In this document: positions 10,851 to 23,038 of the stretch, in pieces
Layout of the letters: each line of letters opens with the position of its first letter
Numbering within the stretch: the first letter of the stretch is position 1
Assembly: GCA_003184365.1 (NCBI GenBank)
Contig: NKYR01000003.1
Coordinates: 434,001 to 498,000 of the forward strand
Direction of reading: 5' to 3'
Source of the DNA: Evernia prunastri
Taxonomy: Eukaryota > Ascomycota > Lecanoromycetes > Lecanorales > Parmeliaceae
Length of the DNA stretch: 64,000 bases
Program-made: the position numbers and the translations under genes
Notes under the pieces: model-generated
Seen by the model: only the letters and a program-made list of their open reading frames with translations
Database searches by the model: none
Told to the model about the DNA's origin: nothing

Positions 10851-13800
10851 CTAAAGCGTAGAAGGCGAGAAGACTCGATAGATACCGCCGTCTTTTTCTT
10901 TTGGCCTTTTCTTCTCTGCTTTCGCTGACGTCTTCGTCTTTCTATCTGCTTTCGCCGTTGTCTTTGAACTATTCTTCGCTTTCTTCTCTGTTGTCACTTC
11001 TTTCTTCTCTGCTTCCCTCACACCTTTCGTCTCAATCCTCGCTCGCTTCGAACGCGGGTTCCCGTCATCGTCGTCTGATATCATGATAGCCCCTTGCTCA
11101 GTCGCCGAATCAGAGATTTGTCTGTCGTTGTCTGATTTCGTAGGAGCACGCTCACGTTTCTTTTTTCTTTGAATGGCTTTTCAATGATTATACTTCAACG
11201 GATTGGTTGTCAGCGGATTTGTGGCCTCCGTTACTCTTGCTGTCTCAGAAGGCCCTCACCCTTCACATTCGACCCGAATCGCAATAAACCTATTTGTAAG
11301 ATCGTGCTCCTGCACCTCCTCGAAATTACCGGCACTGAAAGCTTGTCACCAATTGACTGGTTTGCGGAAACGACCTAGAGCATGTCTGTGAATGAAGAAA
11401 GTATCCGCTAAAGTCCCTGCAACTTGCTTTTCATGACATTGTTCTAGCCTTGCTTAGATGGCGATAGCAATGGAGTTGAGAATGACTGTGGGAGGGCTAC
11501 GGCGAGTCCACTCAAATTCGATCCTGGCCACCCGACCCACCTTGTGTCCATTCGCCACCGTCATCTCTGTCTGCGACATCGGAATCTGCCATTAAACGTT
11601 GAGACCTGACATTTCTCCCTGGGTGCCCTTTATTTCCAATGGCTTCTGACGTGCAAGAGGATAATTGGTCCCATGCCAGCCTAGACGTCTTTCTGGATCC
11701 TCCTTCTTGATATGAGGCGGTCCTGAGGCTTTGGTTCGTAGGGTATTGACTTCTCGTGGATGGGCCTAAACAATTCATTTGATACACAGCTCCGCCAAGG
11801 CTTATTCCTCTCCATCGCCGAACTGTTGCGAATACTCTGCTGCTTCAATGTGACTCTGATGATCTCGAACACGAGCGTGTAAGAAGGAGGAAGTACGTCG
11901 TACTCAAGAGCAAGTTTGTCAACTTTTTGACTAGGATCCTTCTACCATGTGATTCGAAACCTGGTCAATCACGTCACTCTCATCTCCAGGAAAAGCCTGC
12001 AGAAACAAATTCGCCATATAAATGAGGAGAACGATCTGGCGGCGTGACATCGCCTGGGAGAATGTCATCGTTGCCGAGCATTGAAGACGAACTGCTGCTA
12101 GAGCGACCGCTTGAGAGGAGAAAGACAGGCGAGTTTCTGCCATTGTCTTCATCATCACCATCGTCGTCGTCTTCGCCTCCATCCGAGCGAGTACGCTATG
12201 AATATTCTCAGTGACATCTAGTCATGCATGCCGCAGGAACCCTTTGAGGTCTGACTTTGTTTCCAGAAACTCGTAATCCTGTTGTAGAGCCTTGCGGTTT
12301 TCACAAGCATCATGTGTCTTCCGAACTGTTTCAGAATCTGGCTCCTTGTAGGTCAGGTTCTATCAAGAAAGCTTCATCTGCGAATTTCTCGTTCTGATTT
12401 CTGCTAGCATCCAGTCTATCATTCCGAAAAAGGAATTTCAGCAAATCTTCTGGTCTCGATGAGGAAGTAGACGGTAATATTTACCTTATCCTTGCAGCAC
12501 GCTGCATTCTACCAGATTAATGCTACCTTTTAGGCGCTCTCTTGAATTCGAATGGTCACGATGTTGGCTCTCGTTCGAGGCTCTACCTCGATCAGGCTGA
12601 AGCACTGGCCCTGTGCCTTCCGAAGATGCCCATCTGTCCTTGCAGCGTAGTGGAGAATCTTCTGGGATACCTTGGTGACTCTGTCTGCGAGCCATGGAGC
12701 AGAAAATGATTGTTGTAGCACTGATTGCGGAGAGTAGCGCAAGCTAGAAACCATCAAGCGTCTCTATATAGGCCTGGAATCGCAAAAGCCCTGGACTTGA
12801 ATCATAGGGTTTTGTTACACCAACTGCGTTCCATTTTACCGATCTTTTTGTATTTGAAGGTTGTCTATGCTGACTTTGAGCATCAGACTTGGGTCCAGGA
12901 TCCATGCGATGAGCCCTCTTGGCTCTCCGCTTCTTCTTCTGCTCACTCGGCGATTGCTCCGAATTATCCACCTATGGGAACGAGCCAATAAGGAGTCCTT
13001 CGTCCTTTGAGCATTTATGTTGCTCTTACCTCAGACTCAGAGCTAGTGTCCTGAAGCTGCCGCTTAGACTTAAGGCTGAGCTTTCCAGCACCGCGGACTT
13101 CAACATCAAGCTGCTTGTACTGTTCCACAGTATGGCATTCTGTCCTTTAATGGGACGTCTGATGAGCACCGTATTGTTTCGTCGCTGGGATAACTGAGCC
13201 TGAGCCACTGCGAGCTTCTTAGTATCAAGATGGACTGGTAAAAAAGAAGGGAGCCATACCAAAGCTACGATGCGACTCACAACCGGCAAGCTGGTGAATA
13301 TTAGTAGCTTTTCGGGTCTCCCGTAGATGTTCTCACCCATATGATTGATCAGAGTCTTGAGTGCCAACAGCTTCGGGGCATCACCCGTCAATTCCTTGGA
13401 GATATGCTTAATACACACTATCTTGTGGAATCTTCAGCCATGTTGGCTTCTTCCCCACCAGCTCTGAGTACAACCGACGCTCTCATTCGACGCCATGACA
13501 ATCCTTCGCGTCTCTAAACTCATCATCGGTCAATCTGAGCCCGTATCTTTTCGCAAATGCAAGTATATGCAATCGCAGCCCAAAGCTGTATGACAGCGAC
13601 ACTCGTATATTCGCTGAGCTGGGACGCTTCGTCACCAATCAGGCGACGAGGTCCATGGTATCGAAATATTGCGTCCAGTGCCGAGACAGCTGTCGAGATC
13701 ATACCTCTGGCATGGTTCTTGTCCACGTAGCAGAACGAAGCTTTCGGAGCTGTAGGTAGGAAGCTTGCTGTCTTGGGAAAAGGATAGAATTACTGTGTAT

Positions 13801-14770
13801 TGCGCCACCAAAATCGAAGAAACATGAAGACACGTTGCCAATCCTCGGCGTGATATCCGTGAATCTGTGCTAACCGCCAGTGAGGCCATAGCCAGCCTGA
13901 CACGATTTGGGGGTGCCGATCTAGAGATTAACTTCATCATCACCAGCCAGTGCCACGGCGCGCAGAAAGCGTTGCTCAACTTCTTTATGGAGTTGGAATG
14001 CCGTGTACTCTAGTTAGGTAGCGTCATGTGCGCTGAGGGCGCTGAAAATGGGTCCGGGCGGGTAAACAGTTTGTTTCGATTTCTTCTGCACACCAAAGCC
14101 TGAGATTTGCGCCTGTTGCCAGGACGCGACGAGAGCCACGGTCTCTGGCTTGTTCCCTAAGTCTCTCAATGCGCTCGTGGACGAAAGACTGAGGTACCCA
14201 GCAAGCTTATGGTCGTTCTCATGGAGTGTCTCGGCACCCCTTCGAGTTTCATGCGGGGAGAGCATGACAACCGCCCGGTCGCCATTCACATGCGTCGATT
14301 TGGCGGTCTTCTTGATCACGAACTTATTTAGTAATCCTTGCATATCGAAAAAAGGACAAGGAAACTTTCCTGACCGGGCTTGGAGGAACCGTGCTCATTG
14401 CACTCCAGCAGGTATCGATGAACGTTCATGATGGGCTCCGCGGTTTTTTATGTATAATCAAGCCCCAGCATGGGCATAGAAACAGCGTAGCTGCATGGTT
14501 GAACGTTCTGAGAAGTCGGCAAACTCTGTAATTTCCGCGAGCCAATTTGGCATGATCTTGGCCATCTATGGCCATACTCTGTTGAGAGTCAGCCAGTGAT
14601 GCCTCAGTCAGGTCTCTGGAGAGTGTGCATACGTCTCTTAGCGGTCGACAGACCTGTCCTGTCAGGCCCGGGCGTAACAATATTATCAGAAGCCCTCGAT
14701 TCGCATTCTCTTTCCTTCCTACTACGTCTCAGTCCTCGATAATCTCTTCCATCTGCGCAAAGAATGCGTC

Positions 14771-14868
14771 TATCCTCTCCCTCATAACCTATCCCCTATT
14801 CCCTCCCCTTTCTGCCCACCCTTCCCTTTCCACTCACCCTCCCCTTCCTTGTCAATTTTCGCCGTCAT
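14771..14868 (-). repeat. Polypurine block, copy A of internal duplication
   Basis: On the minus strand this encodes a Lys/Glu/Gly-rich low-complexity stretch ('KGKGGQKGEG' type). It resembles the block at 16319-16408 in sequence and order, including the flanking 'GERIDA'-like end. The two may be an old internal duplication in the helicase-like gene. Confidence 0.5.
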
Positions 14869-16318
14869 AATTTCTATCTCGATCATAGCCCATACCTTGT
14901 GACTATTCTTTTGGGCAAGTTTTCTTAGCGTTGATTTCTCCGCGGTTTTATTAACCTGTAACCTATATTGCTTATAGGTCTTTCCTGGATCCCTTTTGTG
15001 CCATCTTTCTCAGCGTACTTCCATGGCTTTTGCCTCTCTTTCGCAGGCACATCTGATCACAGCACCCCGTATCTCAGACTATCTATCGAAGTTATGGATC
15101 CGACAACTCTGGCTTTTGATGCAGATTTGTTCGTATATATTTTTAGTAGGTAGGGTCCCTTGTTTTGGAAAGGATACCTGATCGAATGATGGCACTTATA
15201 AGCAACAAACTTAGAATACAGAGATAAATGTCCAAACAGCCACGATTGAGTGAAAAGAGCTGTGTTTTCGATCGCGATTGCCTCCTTGAAGATATAACAT
15301 TAAGTTCTCCGTCAGTGTGGGCGTTGTTTGTTGCACTCCGCTTATGGGGTGGACCTGGTGCATACCTCCTTGCTGCATGCCGTTGATAGAGAAACCTTGA
15401 TGTGTAGTTTCGGGGAATGGCTCGAGGCTGCATGGCTGCAATAAGCATATGATTTGATCCTCATACAGCGTCGCAAGACGGAAGCGCGCAAATTCATGGC
15501 GTGTAGTATATCCAAGGCATACAGCTCTTGGAATCCTAATTCTTTGATTTGATCGAAAGGAAGATTAAAGCAGCAAAGACCATGGCAGATTGTCCCGAGC
15601 TGTGAGCCTATTCTGAACGAGCCAGTGCAGTTCTCTCATCCACCTTTTTATCTACCAAAATTCGTATTTCTTTGCCAGTGCCCTGGGCTTACTGAAGTGG
15701 CTTTCCCTCGATCGGGACACCGCAAAGTCTGTCCTTCGTTGCCAACTCTTCGAGATCATGTCAATTGCTGAGGAAAATGCATCACCCGTGAGAATCTCGG
15801 AGAGTATACAGTAATATCCATTCGAGATATGCAACTCAATTGTTCCAAGAGAAAAACCGCTTCAGGCAGTGTGTGCTGTCATGCTCGAGGTCAAGGGGTC
15901 TGTAGGAACCTAAAAGACTAGCAACCCCGAAGAGGTCCTTCCGGGCTCGATTAGCAGCAAGCACGTAGAGCGTCGACGGAGACGATGAAGCTGTCGATTC
16001 AAGCTCTTAGAGTCGATTTCGTAATCCACGATGGTCTGCTCTATGCTGTGGATCTGACTTCGCATATCGTCTGCGAGCGCGTGATACCGATCTGGCGCCG
16101 AGATCTCTTCAGGCTTGGAGGACCAGGGCCAAGGAACATAATCTGCCTCTAGGGCATTTCGGATTTGACCAATCCATTGCTGGTACACAGCCGTGGCATC
16201 CATTACAGTCTTAAGCGACCGAGTTAGGGATACTGAATTTTGCAAAGGCTCATTGAGAAAGGAACTGTCATCGCAGAGGATTGGAGACTTTGTTCTGTGG
16301 GCTTTTTCGCTGCGTCTA

Positions 16319-16408
16319 TCCTCTCCCTCATCACCTTTTCCTCATTATCCCCTTTTCCCTCCCCTTTCTGCCCACCCTCCCCTTCCTTCTCAACCTTTGC
16401 TTTCGTAA
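16319..16408 (-). repeat. Polypurine block, copy B of internal duplication
   Basis: Partner of the block at 14771-14868. It encodes 'VEKEGEGGQKGEGKGD' followed by 'RERIDAAKK'. This copy stays open on the minus strand, while the 14.8 kb copy contains stops. Confidence 0.5.
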
Positions 16409-17426
16409 TGGCCGTGTCCTTTGAAGCCTCCACGGACCCGCCATTCATCTTTGACGAGTTTTGGTCAAGATGTTCCGTGGCGGCTGGACTCAATTAGTCC
16501 TGAACATTCACATTTGCGCTCGCCTCGCTGTCCGCTTGCCAATCCAATTTGTCGATTATCCAGATCATGTCGTTCATTGCTTCTCCTTTCAGAGCGGCGC
16601 AGGTGTATGGTAGATAGTCGCCGTATCCTGCCTCTAGACGTAGTTCGGCCATCACGTTGAAAATCTCTACCGAGGCAAAAAAAAGTCCATCTCCTCTCTG
16701 AATCTTGTCGTATCGTGAATGCATTTCGTCGTCCACTATCTCCATTTGCTTTGCCATCTTCTTCCTTCTAATCAGAGGTGCGTCTAAGATCTCACAGCAC
16801 TGCTCCTTCCACCAATTTATGAATCGCATTGGTTCATAAGGCGAAGCAGGCACGTCATCACCGTTGTTTCATTTTTGTGGTGGTGACAGTGCGAGCTACT
16901 TCTCGCGCATCGACGCAGACGTAGGGGGCCAGTCCCGCACAACTAGGTTTCAGTTCTGTTCTCGAGATGATGGGAAAATTTCTCACCTGTCGAATATCTT
17001 CAAAGCGGAAACGGCTAGTGAGATTACGTTGTAATCGAGAGGGCCAGAACTGAGCCATCAGGTTGAAATTTCGATAGGGTTCTTCAACCAGTCTTCGATG
17101 AAGTACTCTGTCCAGCTTTCCGAGTGGTCGTGGTACTTTTCGCAATGGGGTAAAAATTCATCCTCCCCACCGGCAATCTTCAAAACGAAGATGATCAGAA
17201 CATGAAAAACCTCAACGTATCTTCATCCGAGTCGTGGACATCATCGCCAAGCGAGGTTTACGGATCCGTCAGATAGAACAGTATCAATAACGAGAAACCG
17301 AACAGACCGGGCATTGTTCTTTGAAATTAGTCCATGCAGACAATAGTCACCGTATCTGACAACATCATCGATGGTCTCCTGCTTGATCTCTCCGAGAACG
17401 TCCGATCCAGACACTGGTGCTAGCAA

Positions 17427-19155
17427 TGTTCGTCTATTTCATGTATCTCTGCTCGAGCCTCGACACTCGCGAGGCGACGACCTGGAGCCGTAAGTCATCC
17501 TGATTGATGACGAAGAGGAGTGGAAAGTGAATTAGGTGCTAGCCAAAGAATTCGCAAGGGAGAAACTAAGTATATTATCGATTGAAAAGACTCCCCACCT
17601 TATAAAGCTTCGTGGAAGTCAATAAACCATCTGCAAAATGTCCAGAACGTGATTAAGAACTTGAAGCGAGTAAGCGAGTCATATAAGTCAGCCTCTGAGA
17701 CGAAGCAAAAAGCGAAAGCATCACAGGATGTCAAGAAGCGAGGTAGACCACGAAAAGAAAAAGTAGCAATGATAGCAGGGGGCCCGAAGACAAGTCATTC
17801 TGACCCGGACATCAGTCAGCACACAATATTTATGATCCGCAAGCCTGCAACCGAAAACACACACACACATACACTCGCACACGCACACCCAAACGTGTAT
17901 GCGCTAACTGCGCATAACAACGAAGTAAAAAGTGGTCACAAGGGCCGCCGAAAGGCACAACATTGCTTAGCAATTAGTCTACGCACTCCTCCGCGATGAG
18001 AAGCAGATCCTCTTACTGAAAACCATCGCCGAAAGACGAGAGGCGGCAGAAGGAGGAGGGGGTAGCGACAGCGCTCTGAGCGCGCAATGTGCCTATTCCT
18101 ATTAGCCAAATACTCGTACCTGCGAATCAAGATCTCCTTACGCTTCCACGCACCCAGCACAGGGAGGATGGACGAGCCGCCAGCGGTCGTTGCAAGCAAA
18201 ACATTTTGGTGGTGGATGGGGAGGATCATATCGATTGATACGATTCCTTCGACCCTGTAGTTACATAACATCAAATTTGTCTCTTGTTTGGGGATTATTC
18301 TCTCCCCCATGGTTTTGAACCTCCAGTCCGGCGTCGTCACCGAGAAGATCGAGGGTATCTAGAATGCTGGGTAGATATTCCTTCTTTTACAAGACGTTGA
18401 TTCCTAGAGAACTTTCTCTGGGGATCCAAACCGGTCTCGTCATGAACGTGACACGAGTTGTTGTAAGCTCCCCGATCCCGATCCTGGTGGCGAAGTGGAT
18501 GTCCTTTCGACCATTGCAATCTCCAGATGTTCAAACTAATCAGCGTCTTCGTTACCTTTCTTCTCGTCTTACTCTCTTGCCTGAAGATCTGCGGAATGGA
18601 AATCGAGCAAGTTACCGGGGTTGACGTCCTTCGTACTTGGTAAGCCGTTCAATGCCTTTATAAAATCTTCAAGCTCCGCAAGTACTGAGCCTGATGGAGC
18701 CTTCAAGTGGATATGTGCAACACTGCTGAGCAGTGGGATTCGCAGCGACCAATGTTTTCCCGGCTCCCGAATTGCTTTCCGGCGACTCCATGATCCGATC
18801 TACCAGCACTCTCGTGGAAAGACCCAGGCTGTCGCTCATTGCGCCTCGTGCGGTACTGATTGTGTATTTTGTGCCGAAGTGCCTCACTGTAAGGCACTAC
18901 CACCGCATCCATGCAAATGCTTCACTCCTAAATTACCATGCTGAAAGATGTGGGTCAGCTAGCCTTTTGCACTTAGATGTCACTGAACAGCTCAAATTTA
19001 GGCTGCTTGGATAAAGGTAGAGGGTCAATAGTAGGAGAGAACGTCTGAAGATGATAGATAGTATATTATTAGTCACTTGTAGTCAGAGACACGAAGAAGG
19101 ATGAACAACGAGCCCCCAGAGAACAACGCGGAGTGACATTTCCACGATGACAGAA
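17427..19155. other. No supported gene; CA-repeat and AT-hook-like frame
   Basis: A plus-strand frame at 17649-17999 contains an AT-hook-like 'KKRGRPRKEK' and runs into a CA-rich microsatellite at about 17858-17890. It has no other domain and may be a fragment of a transposase or DNA-binding protein. The rest is short competing frames. Confidence 0.3.
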
Positions 19156-20363
19156 CTATAAGAGGTGAATGATCATCTGCCTCTGATCCGCCATCTCCCT
19201 TTCCTCCTGCGCCAGCTCCGCTATCAGGACCACCCGTAGTCGTGGGCTCGACTGGCTCAGTGCGCTTCTCCAGCGACGGAAGCCCCTCGAAACCGTGAAA
19301 ACAATAGCATCGTCTTTCGGTAGGGCTATATTGCTCTTCCTCGCTTCGACCACGACTTGGGGCTCGACAAGCGTGATGCCGCGTTACGAGTCCAACTTAA
19401 TCGCGGCAGGTCCAGGCTCACGATGCTGGTGCCAGGCTCGGCGTTGCAACTCCACGCCTGGTACATCGCTGTCGCTATCGTCACCGGTTTCATCACTCTC
19501 GTGCTGCGGCTCAGGTTGGCGCTCGTTCGTCCCATTACCAACGCTCGGCACCATGGCTCTTCCGGTTCCGCTGTCCATCCCTAGCAGTCAAATTAGCTCG
19601 TGGCTCAGAGTCGGCGAACTCAATGGGAAACAATGAGAACTTACCACGGTGCCGACCATGTGCCCACGTGAGCGCCGCGCATGCCAGAAGAGCTGGTGTT
19701 ATATATTAGAATATATATTTAGGGGTCACTTTGATCACCTTGTTGGTGATACCCCCGTCCATATGTGTCTCTCGTTTGACTTTGCCGTGTTTAGGCGGTC
19801 TAGAGCCGTCCTTCGCTCGATGTACAAGCGATCGATCTGTGATTGCGCCTCGTAGCTGAGGCCGCGCGTGTCTCCCTTCCTGATTCCGTATCGAATCTCG
19901 TTCTGGAAGCCATGTCTTTGACCTGGTTTCTGGTGGTAATCTACCCAGCGCTGAGCCTGGCGATACCGTGCCTTTCTCGGCGTACTCCGGACTTCCTGAA
20001 CATGTGCCTCTGCGCGACTCGTCAGCGTGGGCCGGCATGGAGAGGGAGAGGCAGGGTTGAATGCCAAAAAGAATAAGAAAGTATGCTTACGGATAGCGAG
20101 GGTCTCTTGCCGATGCTCTTGATCGGTTTGTCACTCTCGGTTTTGGCGACAGGAATTATTGCTTCCACCATGCGCGATCCGATTTTGATCTTCGCGGAAC
20201 CACCCGCAATGGAGCTGACGGGATCAAGCGGGCTCCGATGACCAAGTTCTGCCTTGGGAACACAGAAGCTTCTGCATCTGAAGAACCGCGCCAAAAAGCT
20301 CTTTACGGTCGTCTTCGGCGCGCTCCAACATACTCCAGAGAGTGTTGACACAGCCTGCCTCAA
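19156..20363 (-). CDS. Uncharacterised protein, uncertain exons
   Basis: The best-supported piece is 20067-19735: about 110 residues with even, charged, coding-like composition ('YHQKPGQRHGFQNEIRYG', then a helical 'AQSQIDRLYIERRTALD'). Possible flanking exons on the same strand are 20363-20100 (Lys/Ser-rich) and 19400-19156, which has a Gly/Asp-rich C-terminal stretch. I do not recognise a family, cannot fix the splice sites, and see no signal peptide or membrane helix. Confidence 0.25.
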
Positions 20364-20585
20364 TAAAGCTGTGTCTGGGGCCGTCGTGAGCTCTAATGAC
20401 CTCTGCGATCTGGTTCTTTGAGAGAAGCTCGTAATCGTGAGTAGAGACTTCCCTTGTCAGCGCGATTGTGCTCGCATTTTATACTATATATGTAGGGGGA
20501 GGAGCAAAAGCGACGATTCCTGATACAAGAGATGGAGCGGAAGGCCAATGAAACGACCACATGGTACCGGAGTGGTCTTGACGTG

Positions 20586-22128
20586 TCATATCCTACCCAG
20601 GGAGGCGATGAGCATGGTTGGCACAATCAGCTGAACATTGGGGTTGTCGGTGTGTCTTGCAGCTAATTTTTCACCTTCAGTGATTGGCTGGGATTCGTAA
20701 CCTCGGGGCTCGACGACTGGCGGAGGCATCCATGTTGTCATTTCGTGCATGGGACCGTTGGGACCTAGGTACTCAGGGTTCCGCACGGTCCTATCCGCTG
20801 GTTTGGATGCCAATTGGAGTCCTCTGAAGCACGCGTCAGTCTCTAAGTTTCAGGGGAGGGGGACTTGATATACCCTCATCATTTCCGCTGCGACGGTTGC
20901 AAAGGATAACACACCGATTGCCAAGATCGAATGGGGGACTTGGGAGGCAAGCGAGCTGCTCCTGTAAAGTCCATTCTCCGGAGTCCCATGTCTCCTTGCC
21001 ATCACCCTCAATCTTCACAAAAGCCTCAGTGCGTTTGCTATAGAGGTCTCGAGTCCCCTTGTAGTACAAACGTTAGCCATGATCGGACCTGCAACTTCAC
21101 GTATGAGCACATATCCGTGTGAAGATTTTGTCTTCCACGACCCCGGTGTCTTCTCCTTCCCCCTCCGCAATGTGTACCCCCTCTCCGAGACGTCTCCAAC
21201 GTAGAAAATTTCCTTTCCATCACCCACATCCCTCCCGTAAACTGGGTCGTTTTCTGCATAGGGGTTGCCCACCTGCAGGAAGAGCCATGACATGTCGAAT
21301 GGCGCAGAAATGCCTGGACCGTGTTGCGGAGGGTTGTGTTGTGGGCCTTGAGCTGGAGGGATACGTTGAGGGGTTTGAGGTATATGATATATAAGAATAA
21401 AGAAAAGATAGACGGAGGGTGTGTAGGACCCTTTGGGAAGTGAAGGGGCTGCAAATACCATCAACATTAGTCCAAGTGATGGGAAGGAAAAGGGACTCCT
21501 CACTGCTATTTTTACCGCCGTTAAAGGCACCAGCTTGTACCTCCCATCTCCCAGAACCTCTTCGATGAACAATTTTTCTTGGCCATCGCCCTCGATCGTT
21601 GCCGTCGCAATCAACCACGAGACAGGTCCGAGAAGCTGGAACAATTAGAGATGGTGACATGAAGAGAAGTCAATCTTGAAGGGTGACGAGAGTGTTGGAG
21701 TAGGCGGGTGAAGTGTATGAAGAATATGGTGTTCGCATACAGGAACACGCAAGGGTGTGTTGACCGCGGTAAAGAGTCACCAAGGGGCAGACAGGGACAG
21801 CCGTGTATCTCCTATTGCCCAGGACCTCCTCAACGTAGAGCTTCTCCTTGCCGTTGTCCACGGACGCGGAGAGCTCGCGCAACCAAGGGAACGGGAAGAG
21901 CGAGGCGCTGGAGTGGGTGTTCGCGTATAGGAACACGCAAGGATGTGTCCACCACGCTAAAGAGTCAAGGGGCAGGCAGAAGGAGCCGTGTATTTCCCTC
22001 TCCCCAAGACCTCTTCAACGTACAACCTCTCTTTGCCGTTGTCACCAGACGCGGAGAGCTCGTGCAACCCAGGGAACGGGAAGAGGGAGGCGCTGAAGTG
22101 GCAACAGCTGGAAGTTGAGGGCATCCAT
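20586..22128 (-). CDS. Hypothetical protein built of repeated exons
   Basis: No known family. Reading the minus strand from about 22128, at least three closely similar motifs occur, each of the form 'S..GDNGKE.LYVEEVLG...Y', at about 22090-21970, 21905-21780 and 21640-21540. Two more diverged versions lie at about 21280-21160 ('GDGKEIFYVGDVSERGYTL') and 21045-20985 ('KIEGDGKETWDSGEW'). A last open piece covers 20813-20586. The first copies are each preceded by a CAG and followed by GT-type donors, so the repeat unit is roughly one exon plus one intron. A TATATA box lies about 20-25 bp upstream of a possible ATG at 22128. Function is unknown. The pattern is real in the sequence, but the full splicing model is not fixed. 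Confidence 0.35.
21729..22104. repeat. Two-copy 188 bp tandem repeat
   Basis: Copy 1 starts at 21729 and copy 2 at 21917 (period 188 bp). They share the start 'gtgttcgc.ta.aggaacac' and the end 'gg(c)gctg.agtgg', with moderate divergence between. The repeat covers both the exon-like motif and the adjoining intron-like segment, so it looks like tandem exon duplication. Confidence 0.85.
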
Positions 22129-22397
22129 GTGGACAGGTGATGTATATGATATATAAGGTGCAGGGAAGATCATGCAAGAATGTATTGATACATGTCAAAG
22201 GATATAAGAGAAGGAGTGTAAAAGGCCATTCAAGACATGTCAAACAATGTCGAAGGAGAACTATCAATGTAGTAGAAGGCCATGGATGTGTAGGTGCATG
22301 GCATTGTGGAAGAGAAAATAAGAAGGAAGGAAGGATGGAAAATTTGGGGGTTTATATACCCCTTAGTGCCTCTGGCAGAGAAATTCACAGAGCTGGG

Positions 22398-22770
22398 AAG
22401 TGAAGCTTGGTACATATGTGACTTACAAGGCATGAATTCATTGCTCGTGTTATTTAGGAAGTGGCGTGACTTGTCTTGCCTTGGGAAATGAAGCTTCGTA
22501 CACATGTGACTTACAAGGCATGAATTCATTGCTTGTGTTATTCGGGACGTGGCGTGAAATGCCGTGCCTTGGAAAATGAAGTATGGTACACATGTGACTT
22601 AAGGAGATGGATTCATTGGTTCAATGAATGCTTCTGTTATTCGGCATGTTGCATGATTTGCATACTTCCTAGGAAATGAAGCTGCTAAGATACACATGTG
22701 ACTCACGGAGATGGATTCATTGGTGGAATGAAATGCCTGTGTTATTCGGGATGTGGCATGACTTGTTTCA
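22398..22770. repeat. Four-copy 87-100 bp tandem repeat
   Basis: Units start at about 22398, 22486, 22572 and 22672. Each contains the words 'gaa(a)tgaag', 'acacatgtgactta', 'atg(a/g)attcattg' and 'gtgttatt', in that order. Units 1-2 are closest to each other, as are 3-4. No coding frame follows the repeat. It ends about 270 bp before the stop of the AP-2 alpha gene. Confidence 0.85.
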
Positions 22771-23038
22771 AGTACGGCCGTGTTAAGAAATCCTGGGCAG
22801 TGCAGACGCGGAGACGCTAGCGTCGTGCCCTGTAATATTGAAAGAATGATGTTTTCGGCATGTGAAGCCGACATCGAACCATGCTGCTCAGTATGTACAT
22901 GCCCTAAAACGATGTGAATGCTACTCGAGTAACAATATATGCCCACGCTTCCTTACCCCTTAGTGTACAATTTCCATGCGTCATTTTGTTCTGTTCACTA
23001 CGTCGCTTCACTTAGTCGGGAGTGACATACCGACTCTA

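Larger units (their letters stand above)
10851..17426 (-). pseudogene. SNF2/helicase-like large gene, decayed or many exons
   Basis: Exon-like minus-strand pieces follow one another over 6.5 kb in helicase-like order. Near 14.34-14.25 kb there is 'LLNKFVIKKTAKSTHVNG', like the region between SNF2 domains. At about 13.69 kb there is a Walker-B-like 'GDEASQLSEYTS'. At 13.36-13.28 kb 'GRPEKLLIFTSLPVVSRIVAL' type sequence resembles the start of a helicase C domain (written here only in part). Then comes 'HTVEQYKQLDVEV' near 13.12 kb, a Lys/Arg-rich segment at 12.97-12.85 kb, and a very basic Lys/Thr tail ending near 10.86 kb that starts with an acidic 'SDDDDGNPRSKRAR'. Pieces upstream of 14.7 kb have no known fold. 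Some junctions have good GT-AG signals (for example at about 13.28 kb), but I cannot chain all of them, and no complete set of helicase motifs is visible. A SNF2 assignment is an inference from partial motifs; it could be another P-loop helicase. Confidence 0.35.

Noticed and set aside
17649..17999. AT-hook-containing frame as a DNA-binding gene
   Set aside because: The motif is short, the rest runs into a CA microsatellite, and there is no start context or partner exon.
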